Below, piece after piece: positions 1 through 8,250 of a DNA stretch of 58,527 nt. Under the pieces are notes generated by a model. The model was given only the letters and a program-made list of their open reading frames with translations. It was not told the DNA's origin and made no database searches. Origin of the DNA: an uncultured Eubacteriales bacterium. GTDB taxonomy: Bacteria > Bacillota > Clostridia > Oscillospirales > UBA644. Both the position numbers and the translations under genes were made by a program. The stretch spans positions 1-58,527 of the forward strand of contig URFZ01000015.1 in assembly GCA_900547165.1 (NCBI GenBank), given 5' to 3'. How positions within the stretch are numbered: the stretch's first letter is position 1; every line of letters begins with the position of its first letter.

Positions 1-83
1 CCGCAGTATTCGCAAACGGCAACGCTTTCGCCGTCTTTTATCTCCAATGCACCACCGCACATTTTGCACTTAAAAATGGACAT
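1..83 (-). CDS. Zinc-ribbon protein, 5' part only (cut by window edge)
   Basis: The reading frame starts at ATG 83-81 and runs off the left edge. The 27 visible residues hold one CxxC pair (KCKMCGG) and the start of a second (CEYCG), so this is an N-terminal zinc ribbon like those that open many clostridial TPR or membrane proteins of unknown role. The ATG shares one base with the TAA of the SIR2-like gene upstream (TAATG), so translation is probably coupled and this is the fourth gene of the operon that starts at 3382. The rest of the protein, and so its class, cannot be judged from this window. Confidence 0.75.
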   Translation of the reverse strand, partial: MSIFKCKMCGGALEIKDGESVAVCEYC

Positions 84-1267
84 TAGGTATTCTCCTTTAA
101 AAATTCCAAAACATCTTTAAAAACTGTTCTTCCATTATGTTTATCAATCGCTATATTAGAAATCTTGTAGTTAAAACCTTTAATATCTTTCATGTTATCA
201 AGACGGTTGTTAATATCAATATTACAACGCTTAAAGAAACTCAAATCTGTATCTCCGTCAAAATTTAAATAAATCAATTTTCTATTTTGTCCCGTAAGCC
301 ATTCTGCAATAATAGAGTTTATGTGATTATCTTCACTATTAAACCGATATCCGACAATTACAAGATATTGACTTTGTTCCAAATTATCTATAAAAGAATT
401 AAACTCTTTTATCTGTTTTCTGCATATAAGAGGTTTAACACCACTCGGAATCATTATGAAGGGAATTATAGTTTCAGAACCTATTTTATTTTCCAAGACT
501 TCTCGGTCTTCTGACTTTGTACAATCATATACGGAAAGACTGCTTAAACTCTCAAACCAAGTTAATTTACCATGCAAATAAACGATATCTTCTTTTCCTG
601 TTTCTGTACGTATAACATCTGTATAATTTGTTGTAGCAATGCTACACTCAATATTGCTTTCAGCGAGAATTTTATAATAATTTTTGGTTGAGCAACTTAT
701 ATTATAGGACGTATTCAATTTTTCAAATATTGTCTTGTATGTCCACTCAAAACTTTCTGTAATTTCATAAAGAGATTCAAACATCAAAAGAAAAACCGTG
801 AAGTATGCATTTATAACACGTTTCGAATTTGAACAGAGTTTTATATCCCTTAAAGAATTAAATTTCTCGTCAAGTGAATCAAAAAATACTGCATTTTTTA
901 AGAAAAAATCGGCTTCTTCTGATTTTTTTTCATGAATCAAGCCATCAGCCCATTTTTCGCAAAACGGTTTGATTTTTTCAGAAAAATCAATATCATTTTC
1001 TCCCATATAGTAATTGTTGAAGTCGTCGATCAAATTTTGACCAAACACCCCCCTTGCTATATCCATATGGTTTATTATGGTTTGAACAAACACTTTTGTA
1101 CTCGTCGGATATAGCAATCGGAAATGCGAAGTCTCTATATTTGTAAGAGTTTTAATTTTGTCTTTATAACTATTATCCAATAAAGCCTTTGAAAATGATT
1201 GTCCCGATTTCAATAAAGAGCACGCATCTGTATCAGCGCCTGAGCCAAACAAAAAAGAAACTTTCAT
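83..1267 (-). CDS. SIR2-like (sirtuin-fold) predicted NADase
   Basis: The 394-residue protein has the landmarks of the SIR2-like fold seen in bacterial immunity proteins: an N-terminal nucleotide-binding loop (FLFGSGAD, residues 6-13), a central ATTNYTDV motif with the usual Asn, a YLHGKL motif carrying the catalytic-type His, and a late VGYRFNSEDNHIN motif. Families with this set bind and often hydrolyse NAD+. No signal peptide or membrane helix is visible. Its start abuts the TAA of the membrane-protein gene (TAAATG) and its stop overlaps the next start, so it sits inside a tightly coupled operon. It is far richer in A+T than its neighbours: lines 121-180 and 721-780 hold only 16 G or C each. 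That fits a gene acquired by transfer. A role in phage defence is inference from the fold and its transfer-like composition. Confidence 0.8.
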   Translation of the reverse strand: MKVSFLFGSGADTDACSLLKSGQSFSKALLDNSYKDKIKTLTNIETSHFRLLYPTSTKVFVQTIINHMDIARGVFGQNLIDDFNNYYMGENDIDFSEKIKPFCEKWADGLIHEKKSEEADFFLKNAVFFDSLDEKFNSLRDIKLCSNSKRVINAYFTVFLLMFESLYEITESFEWTYKTIFEKLNTSYNISCSTKNYYKILAESNIECSIATTNYTDVIRTETGKEDIVYLHGKLTWFESLSSLSVYDCTKSEDREVLENKIGSETIIPFIMIPSGVKPLICRKQIKEFNSFIDNLEQSQYLVIVGYRFNSEDNHINSIIAEWLTGQNRKLIYLNFDGDTDLSFFKRCNIDINNRLDNMKDIKGFNYKISNIAIDKHNGRTVFKDVLEFLKENT

Positions 1268-1972
1268 TTATTTCAACACCTTACATTTACTGTTTCTTTC
1301 TTTTACAAGCAAAACAGTCTCGTCGGCGAGAGCCGTGATTTTTTCGTCGTCGCAAGCGGTGACGGCGGTCGAGAGTTCACCGATTTTTGCGGAGATTTTT
1401 TCCTCGACGGAAGATAGTTCGTCACTTGACATCGGGTCGGAATATCTTACGGCTTCATATACTTTGTTACAGGCGGCTTTGGCTTGTTCGCTTTTTGCTT
1501 TGGCAAGAAGATTTTCGCAATCAACGGTCAGGGAGCGGATAAAGAACGTTTTTGCCTTTACTTTTTCACCTGTCGCGGAGGATATTTCGGCGGCGGCTTT
1601 TGCTTTAAGCACCGCTATTGCATAAACGGCAAGGATAACGGCGCAGATAATAACGGCAACCCAATAAGGCAGGAACGACACAAGCATACAGAGAGTGCCG
1701 AAAACAAGCGTCAAAATAAGTCCCGTATAACTCAAAGTGATAAGAGGAAGCGAAAGAAAGAATTTTTCTTTCTTATCTTCTTTGAAAGCGAAGAGAGAGC
1801 AGACAAGTTGTCCGACAAAAGCAAGGGTTATGAATATATATCCCGTCCAAAAAGAGCCGCTGTATTTTTCAAATGCAGCCCAACCGGGAGAGATAAAGGC
1901 GATAAGGTTGAAGAGAGCTAACAGAACAGCCCATGCGATTATGTAAAACTTAATATTCTTTTTCATTTTCAT
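1268..1972 (-). CDS. Four-helix membrane protein of the SPFH operon
   Basis: I do not recognise a named family. The protein has four hydrophobic segments in its first half (about residues 8-28, 43-64, 75-97 and 100-122) and then a soluble, Ala/Glu/Lys-rich helical C-terminal half of about 110 residues, probably cytoplasmic. Two starts are possible. The first ATG (1972) lies only 3 bases after AGGAG, while the ATG two codons later (1966, MKKNIKF) has a normal 9-base spacing and is more likely. The gene follows the SPFH gene after 9 bases and abuts the SIR2-like gene. The pairing of an SPFH/zinc-ribbon protein with small membrane proteins and a zinc-ribbon protein resembles the Bacillus ydjFGHI membrane-stress operon in outline, which is a comparison only. 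Confidence 0.75.
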   Translation of the reverse strand: MKMKKNIKFYIIAWAVLLALFNLIAFISPGWAAFEKYSGSFWTGYIFITLAFVGQLVCSLFAFKEDKKEKFFLSLPLITLSYTGLILTLVFGTLCMLVSFLPYWVAVIICAVILAVYAIAVLKAKAAAEISSATGEKVKAKTFFIRSLTVDCENLLAKAKSEQAKAACNKVYEAVRYSDPMSSDELSSVEEKISAKIGELSTAVTACDDEKITALADETVLLVKERNSKCKVLK

Positions 1973-1981
1973 TTTCTCCTA

Positions 1982-3382
1982 TCAGAGTTTTTCGCCGCAT
2001 TCAAGGCAGAATTTGGAGCCGTCGGGAATTTGCGCGCCGCATTTGGGGCAAACCGAGACGAATTTATGACCGCATTCGGGGCAGAATTTGCCTTTTGCAA
2101 CGGTTTTTCCGCATTCGGGACAAAATATGCTTCCGTCGGGAGCGGCAACGATTTTTTCACCGCATTCAAGGCAGAATTTTGCGTTAACGGGCAGGGTTGC
2201 GCCGCATTTCGGGCATACGTTTTTTGAAGAATCCGACAAGTTGTTTTTGCCTGCGGCTTCGCCGAAAACGCCGTCCATTTGTCCGAGCGCCATTCCCGCC
2301 ATTTTCATACCAGCCATTATACCGACCATATCGGATGCGGGCGAACCGCCGCCCGAGCCGCCCGATGAACCCATATTGCCAAGTCCCTCGGCAAATGCTT
2401 TTTGAACATCGGCTTGAACGTAGTCTTTTTTGGTTATGCCCTGCGCCTGCATTACCTGTGCTTCCGCAAAGCCTGCTTGACGGGTGGCTTCGGCTTCGGC
2501 TTGCGCGGCGATTATCTTGCGTTCCGCTTCACGTCTGGCAACTTCGGTTTGGGTGGTCTGTTTTTCGAGTTCTATCGCTCTTTGCGCGGCGGTGACGTCC
2601 GCTTCTGTTTGGGCTTTGACGGTGCGGAGTTCCGCTTCCGCCTGTATCGTTCTTTTCTGTATCGAAACGGCATAGAGGTCTTTCAGGCGGCGGAAATTCG
2701 GATCATCTTCGGGCAAGACAACGGTTGTCAGATAGAATTGAGGAACGGTGAGACCGTATTCTTCAAAGCCCGGAAGAATTTCGGAACGAAGATTTTTCGA
2801 GAGTTCCAAAAGGTGTTCGTCAACTTCAAGAATATTGATTCCTAATGCTTTGATAGATGTTGTCAAATGAGATTTGACGGCGGCGGAGATGAGCGGACGG
2901 AAAGACTGTTGCAGGGACTTTGTGAAGTTTATGCCGTTTTCGCCCCATGCCACGCCGTTTGTGGTTCCGACAAGTTTGACAAGCAGTTTTCTGCCGTCGC
3001 AGACCTGAATATTCATCTCTCCGCTTGCGCCGAGTTCGAGAGGCAGTCCCGATGCGGGGTCGATGTAGCGGACTTTGGAATCCGTTCCCCATTTGACAGA
3101 CATCTGAACGGTTTTGTTGATGAAATAAACTTCACAATGGAACGGCGTTTCGCCGCCGGTTGCACGGTTCAGGAATTTGCCTATCTTGGGAATGTTTTCG
3201 GTTTCAAGGGTATATCGCCCCGGACCGAAAAGGTCGAGAGCCTGACCGTTCATAAAGAAAATCGCTTCCTGACTTTCATGAACGATGAGTTGAGTTAAAC
3301 TGTTGAAATCCTCACACGGATGCTTCCATACAAAGACGTCGTTGCCGCCTTCATATTTGATAATGTCGGCTATCTGCGCCAT
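1982..3382 (-). CDS. SPFH-domain protein with C-terminal zinc ribbons (YdjI-like)
   Basis: The 466-residue protein begins MAQIADIIKYEG and has an SPFH/band-7 domain (about residues 20-290), an Ala/Glu/Gln-rich coiled coil (about 255-325), a Gly/Ser-rich linker, and at least three CxxC...CxxCG zinc ribbons in the last 80 residues (CPKCGA...CLECGE, CPECGK...CPECGH, CPKCGA...CLECGE). This is the order in B. subtilis YdjI and the so-called virion core protein-like family. SPFH proteins oligomerise on membranes and organise lipid microdomains. The start at 3382 is chosen because GGAGAGGA lies just upstream; the longer open frame lacks a ribosome site. It is the first gene of the operon and probably provides a membrane scaffold for the proteins below it. 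Confidence 0.88.
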   Translation of the reverse strand: MAQIADIIKYEGGNDVFVWKHPCEDFNSLTQLIVHESQEAIFFMNGQALDLFGPGRYTLETENIPKIGKFLNRATGGETPFHCEVYFINKTVQMSVKWGTDSKVRYIDPASGLPLELGASGEMNIQVCDGRKLLVKLVGTTNGVAWGENGINFTKSLQQSFRPLISAAVKSHLTTSIKALGINILEVDEHLLELSKNLRSEILPGFEEYGLTVPQFYLTTVVLPEDDPNFRRLKDLYAVSIQKRTIQAEAELRTVKAQTEADVTAAQRAIELEKQTTQTEVARREAERKIIAAQAEAEATRQAGFAEAQVMQAQGITKKDYVQADVQKAFAEGLGNMGSSGGSGGGSPASDMVGIMAGMKMAGMALGQMDGVFGEAAGKNNLSDSSKNVCPKCGATLPVNAKFCLECGEKIVAAPDGSIFCPECGKTVAKGKFCPECGHKFVSVCPKCGAQIPDGSKFCLECGEKL

Positions 3383-3446
3383 AAAAAAATCCTCTCCTTC
3401 AATAAAAAGACACCGCACGGGAAAGATTCCCCGCACGGCGTCAGAT

Positions 3447-3475
3447 ATTATATTCGTTTTTGTTCAAAAGCGTAA
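3447..3475 (-). promoter_or_regulatory. Putative promoter of the SPFH-SIR2 operon
   Basis: Read on the minus strand there is a perfect TATAAT (3452-3447) with a weak TTACGC 17 bases upstream (3475-3470), 65 bases before the SPFH start codon. The -10 box is good and the -35 box is poor, so the site may need an activator or may be weak. Confidence 0.45.
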
Positions 3476-3764
3476 CAGAACAAGACGCAGATACTGCGTC
3501 TGTCAGATAATTGCTTGCTAAAAGCGTAGCTAATCTCGGTTTCATGTCAAGCCTTTCGCGTAATTTTTCGTTGATATTTCAAAGTTTTTTGTTTTGAGCA
3601 AAGGCGCTTTGTGTTTTTTGTATGTATATAACATACGTTGCCCGAGAAAAAATCACATATATTTCTTATATTATAACACTATAATAGGAATTTGTCAATA
3701 TATGTCGAAAAGGAAAAAAAGACTCCTGACACAAAAGCGACAGAATATTTTTGCGTGGTGTCCG
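3476..3764. other. Intergenic region between SPFH operon and MarR regulator
   Basis: No gene is supported here. It is A+T-rich and contains one small inverted repeat, GTATGT-N5-ACATAC (3619-3635). An open frame that enters the MarR gene from this region lacks a ribosome site and has unrelated composition, so I treat it as untranslated. Confidence 0.5.
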
Positions 3765-3793
3765 TTGACTTTGGGAGAGGGATATGATAAAAT
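3765..3793 (+). promoter_or_regulatory. Promoter of marR-ABC exporter operon
   Basis: TTGACT (3765-3770) and TAAAAT (3788-3793) are separated by 17 bases, a good sigma-A promoter. The first operator half-site of the neighbouring inverted repeat begins at the last base of the -10 box, so a bound repressor would cover the transcription start. Confidence 0.65.
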
Positions 3794-3820
3794 TGAATTG
3801 TTCAAAATTGAAATATTCAA
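3793..3820 (+). promoter_or_regulatory. Tandem inverted-repeat operator, probable MarR site
   Basis: Two copies of the inverted repeat TTGAA-N3-TTCAA lie side by side at 3793-3805 and 3808-3820, 15 bases apart, between the -10 box and the ribosome site of the MarR gene. Thirteen-base palindromes of this kind are typical MarR-family operators. The placement predicts negative autoregulation of the whole regulator-exporter operon. Confidence 0.65.
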
Positions 3821-3836
3821 GATTGGAGGATATACG

Positions 3837-4448
3837 ATGAAGAAAGAAAATAGAAGTGCCGAAAAAGGGAATAAGGCGGCGCTTAATGCCGAAAAGGCGG
3901 CGGAAAAAACGGATAAAGCGAGCGGCGGCGCAAAGCAAGATGTCGCGGAAGAGGCAGACGGAGCGGGTGCCGAAGAGAAAAGGACGAGGATAACGGCGGC
4001 GCATGTGTTCGGCGGAACAAAGAAGTTTATGGACGCTTACGGACGGGCGATGTTTCCGCTTTGCGAGGAAACGGGTTTGCCGATGCCGGCGATAGATATG
4101 TTGTTGTTTTTGGCGAACAACCCGGAGTATGACACGGCGAAAGATATATGCAAACTGCGGGGTTTCAAGCCCGCCATTGTGTCTTTCCACGTTGACAAGA
4201 TGGTCGAAGAGGGGTATCTCGAACGGAAAACGGACGAGCATGACAGACGGAAGTTCTGTCTTGCTTACACGGACAAGGCGACGGATATAATCGAGAGAGG
4301 AAGAGAGATTCAGTTGCTGTTTGCGAAAAAAATGCTTGACGGGATATCGGACGGGGACGCAAAAACGATGAAACGGTGCTTTGACACGTTTTCAAAGAAC
4401 CTTGAAGACATATTGGAGAACGGGCTCGGAGGAGAGAGCGAAAAATGA
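3837..4448 (+). CDS. MarR-family transcriptional regulator
   Basis: The 203-residue protein has a MarR winged helix-turn-helix in its centre (about residues 85-140: the recognition region KPAIVSFHVDKMVEEGYLER and the wing DEHDRRKFCLAYT), followed by dimerisation helices. The start at 3837 has GGAGGA seven bases before it. The first 55 or so residues are unusual for the family: a Lys/Glu/Ala-rich, low-complexity, probably disordered extension, where most MarR proteins are 140-160 residues long. The stop overlaps the start of the ABC gene (ATGA), so the regulator is co-transcribed with the exporter that it probably represses and that expels its ligand. The two TTGAA-N3-TTCAA repeats just upstream are its likely binding site. 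The ligand cannot be told from sequence. Confidence 0.85.
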   Translation: MKKENRSAEKGNKAALNAEKAAEKTDKASGGAKQDVAEEADGAGAEEKRTRITAAHVFGGTKKFMDAYGRAMFPLCEETGLPMPAIDMLLFLANNPEYDTAKDICKLRGFKPAIVSFHVDKMVEEGYLERKTDEHDRRKFCLAYTDKATDIIERGREIQLLFAKKMLDGISDGDAKTMKRCFDTFSKNLEDILENGLGGESEK

Positions 4449-6232
4449 TAAAATTGCTTAAAAATATGCGAAAGCGCGAGGTGCTGACGGCGCTTTTGTG
4501 CGCTGTCCTCGTTGTGGGACAGGTGTATTTTGACCTGCGGCTGCCCGACTTTATGTCGGAGTTGACGCTGCTGATAAAATCGGGCGGCGACGCAACGGGA
4601 GATATTGTGACCGTCGGGCTGAAAATGCTTGCCTGCACGTTGGCGAGCGCGGCGCTTGCCATTGCGTGCGGTTATCTTTCGGCGCAGACGGCGTCGGGAT
4701 TCAGTTACACGCTCCGAGAAAGGATTTTTAATCGTGTGACGGACATCGGCAAGGCGGAGATGCAGGATATTTCCGTGCCGAGCCTGATAACGAGAACGAC
4801 GAATGACGTCAACCAAATTCAGATGATAGTTTCGATGGGATTGCAGATGATGATAAAATCCCCTATCATGGCGGTTTGGGCGGTTATCAAAATTCTCGGA
4901 AAGAGTTGGGAACTTTCGGCGGTAACGGCGGCGTTCGTGGTGGTTATTTGCGCAACGATACTGACCATTATGTCGATATGTCTGCCGCGTTTTCGCATGG
5001 TGCAGAAGTTGACGGACAAGATAAACCGTGTGGCGCGTGAAAACCTGACGGGAATAAACGTGGTTCACGCCTTCAACGCGGAGGATTATCAGAACGCGAA
5101 GTTTGATGTTCCGAGCGGCGAGATGATGAACCTGCAACTCAAAAACCAGCGTTTGTTTGCTCTTATGCAGCCGGTTATGGGGCTGGGAATGAACGGGTTG
5201 GCGCTCGTCATATATTGGCTCGGCGCGGCGCTTGTCAACGCGGTTCCGCTGTCAGACCCCGCCGGCAGACTCGGAATGTTTTCCGAAGTGGTTGTTTTCA
5301 GCACTTATGCGACGTATGTTGTTATGTCGTTTATGATGCTTGTTATGATATTTATGCTGTTGCCGCAGGCGCAGGTCTCGGCGGAGCGTATCAACGAGGT
5401 GCTTGACAAGTCTTCGTCGATAGTTTCGGGCAGCGTGACGGAGTGTGACGAAAACGGAACGGTGGAGTTCAGGAACGTATCTTTCAAATATCCGAACGCT
5501 GCGGAAAATTCGCTTTCGAACATCAATTTCAGTATAGGAAAGGGGCAGACGCTTGCGATAATCGGCGCAACGGGCAGCGGAAAAACGACGCTTGTCGGGC
5601 TTATTCCGAGGTTTTACGACGCGACCGATGGAGAAGTGCTGGTTGACGGAGTGAACGTCAAAGACCTTGACCTCGATACGCTTTACAACAAACTCGGATA
5701 TGTGACGCAGAAAGCGGTGCTGTTCTCGGGAAGTATAAAGGACAACGTATTTTTCGGGCAGAGCGCGGCGGCGGAGAGTGACGAAAACCTTGAAGAAGCA
5801 ATAGAACTTTCGCAGGCAAAAGAGTTTGTGGACAAGACGGAGGACGGAACGGAGCACAGGATAGCGCAACTCGGGCGAAACGTTTCGGGCGGGCAGAAAC
5901 AGAGACTTTCCATTGCCCGTGCGCTTGCGAGAAAGCCTGAAATACTTATTTTTGACGACTCTTTTTCGGCGCTTGACTATGCGACGGACGCAAAACTCCG
6001 CGCGGGTCTTGAAAAGAGTTTGCCGAACACGACAAAAATAATCGTGGCACAGAGAATAGGAACGATTCGCAATGCGGACAGGATAATCGTGCTTGACAAG
6101 GGCGAAGAGGTCGGAAGCGGAACGCACGACGAACTGATGAGGAGTTGCGAGGTATACAGACAGATCGCGAAATCGCAGTTAAGCGAAAAAGAACTCGGAC
6201 TTAACGGGAACGGAGAGGGGGCAGCGATATGA
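4445..6232 (+). CDS. ABC exporter half-transporter with degenerate ATPase site
   Basis: This 595-residue half-transporter has six membrane helices in the first 320 residues and a nucleotide-binding domain after that (Walker A GATGSGKTT near residue 375, Q-loop, signature VSGGQKQR, Walker B ILIFDD near 500). Two catalytic positions are altered: the residue after the Walker B Asp is Asp instead of Glu, and the switch His is Gln (VAQRIGT). The same pair of changes marks the degenerate half of heterodimeric exporters such as TM287/288, LmrCD or BmrCD. The gene overlaps the MarR gene and the next ABC gene by ATGA, so the two halves are made together. It probably exports drugs or lipophilic compounds; the substrate is unknown. 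Confidence 0.92.
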   Translation: MIKLLKNMRKREVLTALLCAVLVVGQVYFDLRLPDFMSELTLLIKSGGDATGDIVTVGLKMLACTLASAALAIACGYLSAQTASGFSYTLRERIFNRVTDIGKAEMQDISVPSLITRTTNDVNQIQMIVSMGLQMMIKSPIMAVWAVIKILGKSWELSAVTAAFVVVICATILTIMSICLPRFRMVQKLTDKINRVARENLTGINVVHAFNAEDYQNAKFDVPSGEMMNLQLKNQRLFALMQPVMGLGMNGLALVIYWLGAALVNAVPLSDPAGRLGMFSEVVVFSTYATYVVMSFMMLVMIFMLLPQAQVSAERINEVLDKSSSIVSGSVTECDENGTVEFRNVSFKYPNAAENSLSNINFSIGKGQTLAIIGATGSGKTTLVGLIPRFYDATDGEVLVDGVNVKDLDLDTLYNKLGYVTQKAVLFSGSIKDNVFFGQSAAAESDENLEEAIELSQAKEFVDKTEDGTEHRIAQLGRNVSGGQKQRLSIARALARKPEILIFDDSFSALDYATDAKLRAGLEKSLPNTTKIIVAQRIGTIRNADRIIVLDKGEEVGSGTHDELMRSCEVYRQIAKSQLSEKELGLNGNGEGAAI

Positions 6233-8022
6233 GACCGATGCAGGGAGCGACAAGAGCGCCTTTGACCGGTGAAAAAGGAACGGTGGCGGCGCTCGGAAAA
6301 ACCGCGGACTATGTTAAAGGCGGCGTTGCGGTAACGGCGTTGGCTCTTGTGCTGGCGGCGCTCGGAGCGGTTCTGACAATTATCGGACCGGATAAGATAG
6401 GCGAAATAACAAACATAATGTCCGAGGGACTGATAACGGGTATAGACCTTGCGGCGATAGCGAAAGTGGGCATAACGCTTATAGTTATCTACGGTCTGAG
6501 CGCTCTTTTCACGTTCGTTCAACACTATATAATGGCAACGGTGACGCTGAAAATGTCTTACCGTATGCGCGGCGAACTTTCGCAAAAGATAAACCGCGTG
6601 CCGCAGAAATATTTCAACACGCATTCACAGGGCGATGTTTTGAGCCGCATTACAAACGACGTTTCGACTTTGCAGCAGGGCTTGACAAATGCGCTGCCGA
6701 TGATAATTTCTTCGGCGACGCAGTTTGTGGGTTGTCTTGTGATGATGTTTGTGACGGAATGGCGTTTGGCGCTTATTTCACTCGGAATAACGCTTGTCGG
6801 ACTGTTCGCGGTTGTTATGATAATGTCGCGTTCGCAGAAATATTTCACGGCGCACCAGGAAAATCTCGGCAAACTCAACGGATATGTCGAGGAGATGTAT
6901 TCGGGTCACGAAGTGGTTCGCATTTCCCGTGCGGGAGATGAGATAAAAGACAGGTTCAAAGGGCTGAACAAGGCGGTTTACGACGCAAACAGAAAGTCGC
7001 AGTTCCTCTCGGGAATGATGCAGCCCCTGATGAACATTGTGGGCAACATAGCATACGTTGCGGTCTGCGTTTTCGGCTCGATACTCGTCATCAACGACCC
7101 GTCGCTCGGATTCGGCGTTATCATCTCGTTCATTTTGTATGTGCGCCTGTTCACCACGCCCCTTGCGCAGATAGCGCAGGGACTGACGAATATGCAGACG
7201 GCGTCCGCTTCGGCTCACCGCATTTTTGATTTTCTCGAAAGCGAGGGACTCGAAAACGAGGACGAAAAACCGACGCTCGGCAAAGACGTTCACGGTGAAG
7301 TGGAGTTCGACCATGTACGTTTCGCCTACCCCGACACACCCGACAAAACGGTAATCAAAGATTTTTCCGCAAAAGTAAAACCGGGACAAAAGGTGGCGAT
7401 AGTAGGACCCACGGGCGCGGGAAAAACGACGATGGTCAATCTGCTTATGCGCTTTTTCGAAACAAACGGCGGCTGCATAAAAATAGACGGAAAGCCCATA
7501 TCGGACGTCAAACGCGAAAGTATTCACGAACTGTTCGGCATGGTCTTGCAGGACACATGGCTTTTTGAGGGCACGGTGCGAGAAAACCTTGTTTACAACA
7601 TGAAGAACGTGACGGAGGACGACCTGTGGAGAGTCTGCCGCGCGTGCGGGATTGACAAGTTCGTTCGCTCGCTGTCAAACGGATTTGACACGGTGCTTTC
7701 CGAAAGCATAAACATTTCGGTGGGTCAGAAACAGTTGCTGACGATAGCCCGCGCAATGCTCCAAAACGCGCCCATGCTCATTCTTGACGAGGCGACGTCC
7801 TCGGTCGATACGCGCACGGAACTGCTTATTCAGCGCGCCATGGACGAACTGACGCAGGGAAGAACTTCGTTTGTTATCGCGCACAGGCTTTCCACGATAA
7901 AGAACGCCGACCTGATACTTGTTATGAAAGACGGCGACGTTATCGAAAGCGGAAACCACGAAACGCTTATGGAGCGCGGCGGGTTCTATGCGGACCTATA
8001 CAACAGCCAATTCGCAAAATAA
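6229..8022 (+). CDS. ABC exporter half-transporter, catalytic partner
   Basis: The 597-residue partner has an N-terminal cytosolic stretch, six membrane helices (about residues 35-335) and a nucleotide-binding domain with Walker A GPTGAGKTT (near 393), Walker B LILDEATSSVD with the catalytic Glu, and the switch His (IAHRLST near 551). Its signature loop reads ISVGQKQ where the canonical form is LSGGQ. In the heterodimer that altered signature would face the altered Walker B and switch residues of the first subunit, so one composite site is degenerate and the other is fully canonical. This complementary pattern supports an obligate heterodimer. A rho-independent terminator lies 70 bases beyond the stop. 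Confidence 0.92.
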   Translation: MRPMQGATRAPLTGEKGTVAALGKTADYVKGGVAVTALALVLAALGAVLTIIGPDKIGEITNIMSEGLITGIDLAAIAKVGITLIVIYGLSALFTFVQHYIMATVTLKMSYRMRGELSQKINRVPQKYFNTHSQGDVLSRITNDVSTLQQGLTNALPMIISSATQFVGCLVMMFVTEWRLALISLGITLVGLFAVVMIMSRSQKYFTAHQENLGKLNGYVEEMYSGHEVVRISRAGDEIKDRFKGLNKAVYDANRKSQFLSGMMQPLMNIVGNIAYVAVCVFGSILVINDPSLGFGVIISFILYVRLFTTPLAQIAQGLTNMQTASASAHRIFDFLESEGLENEDEKPTLGKDVHGEVEFDHVRFAYPDTPDKTVIKDFSAKVKPGQKVAIVGPTGAGKTTMVNLLMRFFETNGGCIKIDGKPISDVKRESIHELFGMVLQDTWLFEGTVRENLVYNMKNVTEDDLWRVCRACGIDKFVRSLSNGFDTVLSESINISVGQKQLLTIARAMLQNAPMLILDEATSSVDTRTELLIQRAMDELTQGRTSFVIAHRLSTIKNADLILVMKDGDVIESGNHETLMERGGFYADLYNSQFAK

Positions 8023-8024
8023 AA

Positions 8025-8067
8025 CAGGGAATGTAAAAAAGACCCGGACCGCAGAAAAAGGCTGAAA
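8025..8067 (+). repeat. Partial copy of the GGGATGTAAAAAA repeat family
   Basis: Just after the exporter stop, the stretch that begins CAGGGAATGTAAAAAAG and ends GGCTGAAA closely matches the left end of the 226-bp element at 30976-31201 for about 40 bases (both contain GACCGCA...AAAAGGCTGAAA). The right end is absent. It looks like a decayed or truncated copy of the same short mobile repeat. Confidence 0.55.
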
Positions 8068-8092
8068 GGCATTTTTCTTCATAAAAGATTTT

Positions 8093-8122
8093 AAGCCGTC
8101 GGAATTTTCTCCGACGGCTTTT
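8093..8122 (+). terminator. Rho-independent terminator after ABC exporter operon
   Basis: An 11-bp stem (AAGCCGTCGGA at 8093-8103 with TCCGACGGCTT at 8110-8120) with a six-base loop is followed by T residues. It ends the marR-ABC operon before the next promoter at 8164. Confidence 0.8.
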
Positions 8123-8163
8123 CGCCTGCGCTGTTCCCGACAAAACGTTTTGGAATATTTCCA

Positions 8164-8192
8164 TTGACAAAACAGATCGGTTGTGATATAAT
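8164..8192 (+). promoter_or_regulatory. Consensus sigma-A promoter of ABC-2 exporter operon
   Basis: Perfect TTGACA (8164-8169) and TATAAT (8187-8192) boxes are 17 bases apart. Transcription should begin near 8199. The -35 box contains the in-frame TTG that would give the longest reading of the next gene, so that TTG cannot be the start. Confidence 0.9.
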
Positions 8193-8250
8193 AAATAACA
8201 GATGTTGCGTATCACTTGTTTCCTGCAAGAGATATAAAGGAGAGATCAAT

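Noticed and set aside
3594..3836. Extended N-terminus of the MarR gene
   Set aside because: The extension contains the promoter and operator, and a strong ribosome site precedes the ATG at 3837.
4165..5137. Long antisense open frames over the ABC exporter and other G+C-rich genes
   Set aside because: They are shadows of well-supported genes, are rich in Arg and His, have no ribosome sites and match no family.
8164..8250. Long N-terminal extension of the ABC ATPase from the TTG at 8164
   Set aside because: That TTG is the -35 box of a consensus promoter, so it is not transcribed, and the extension has no resemblance to the family.
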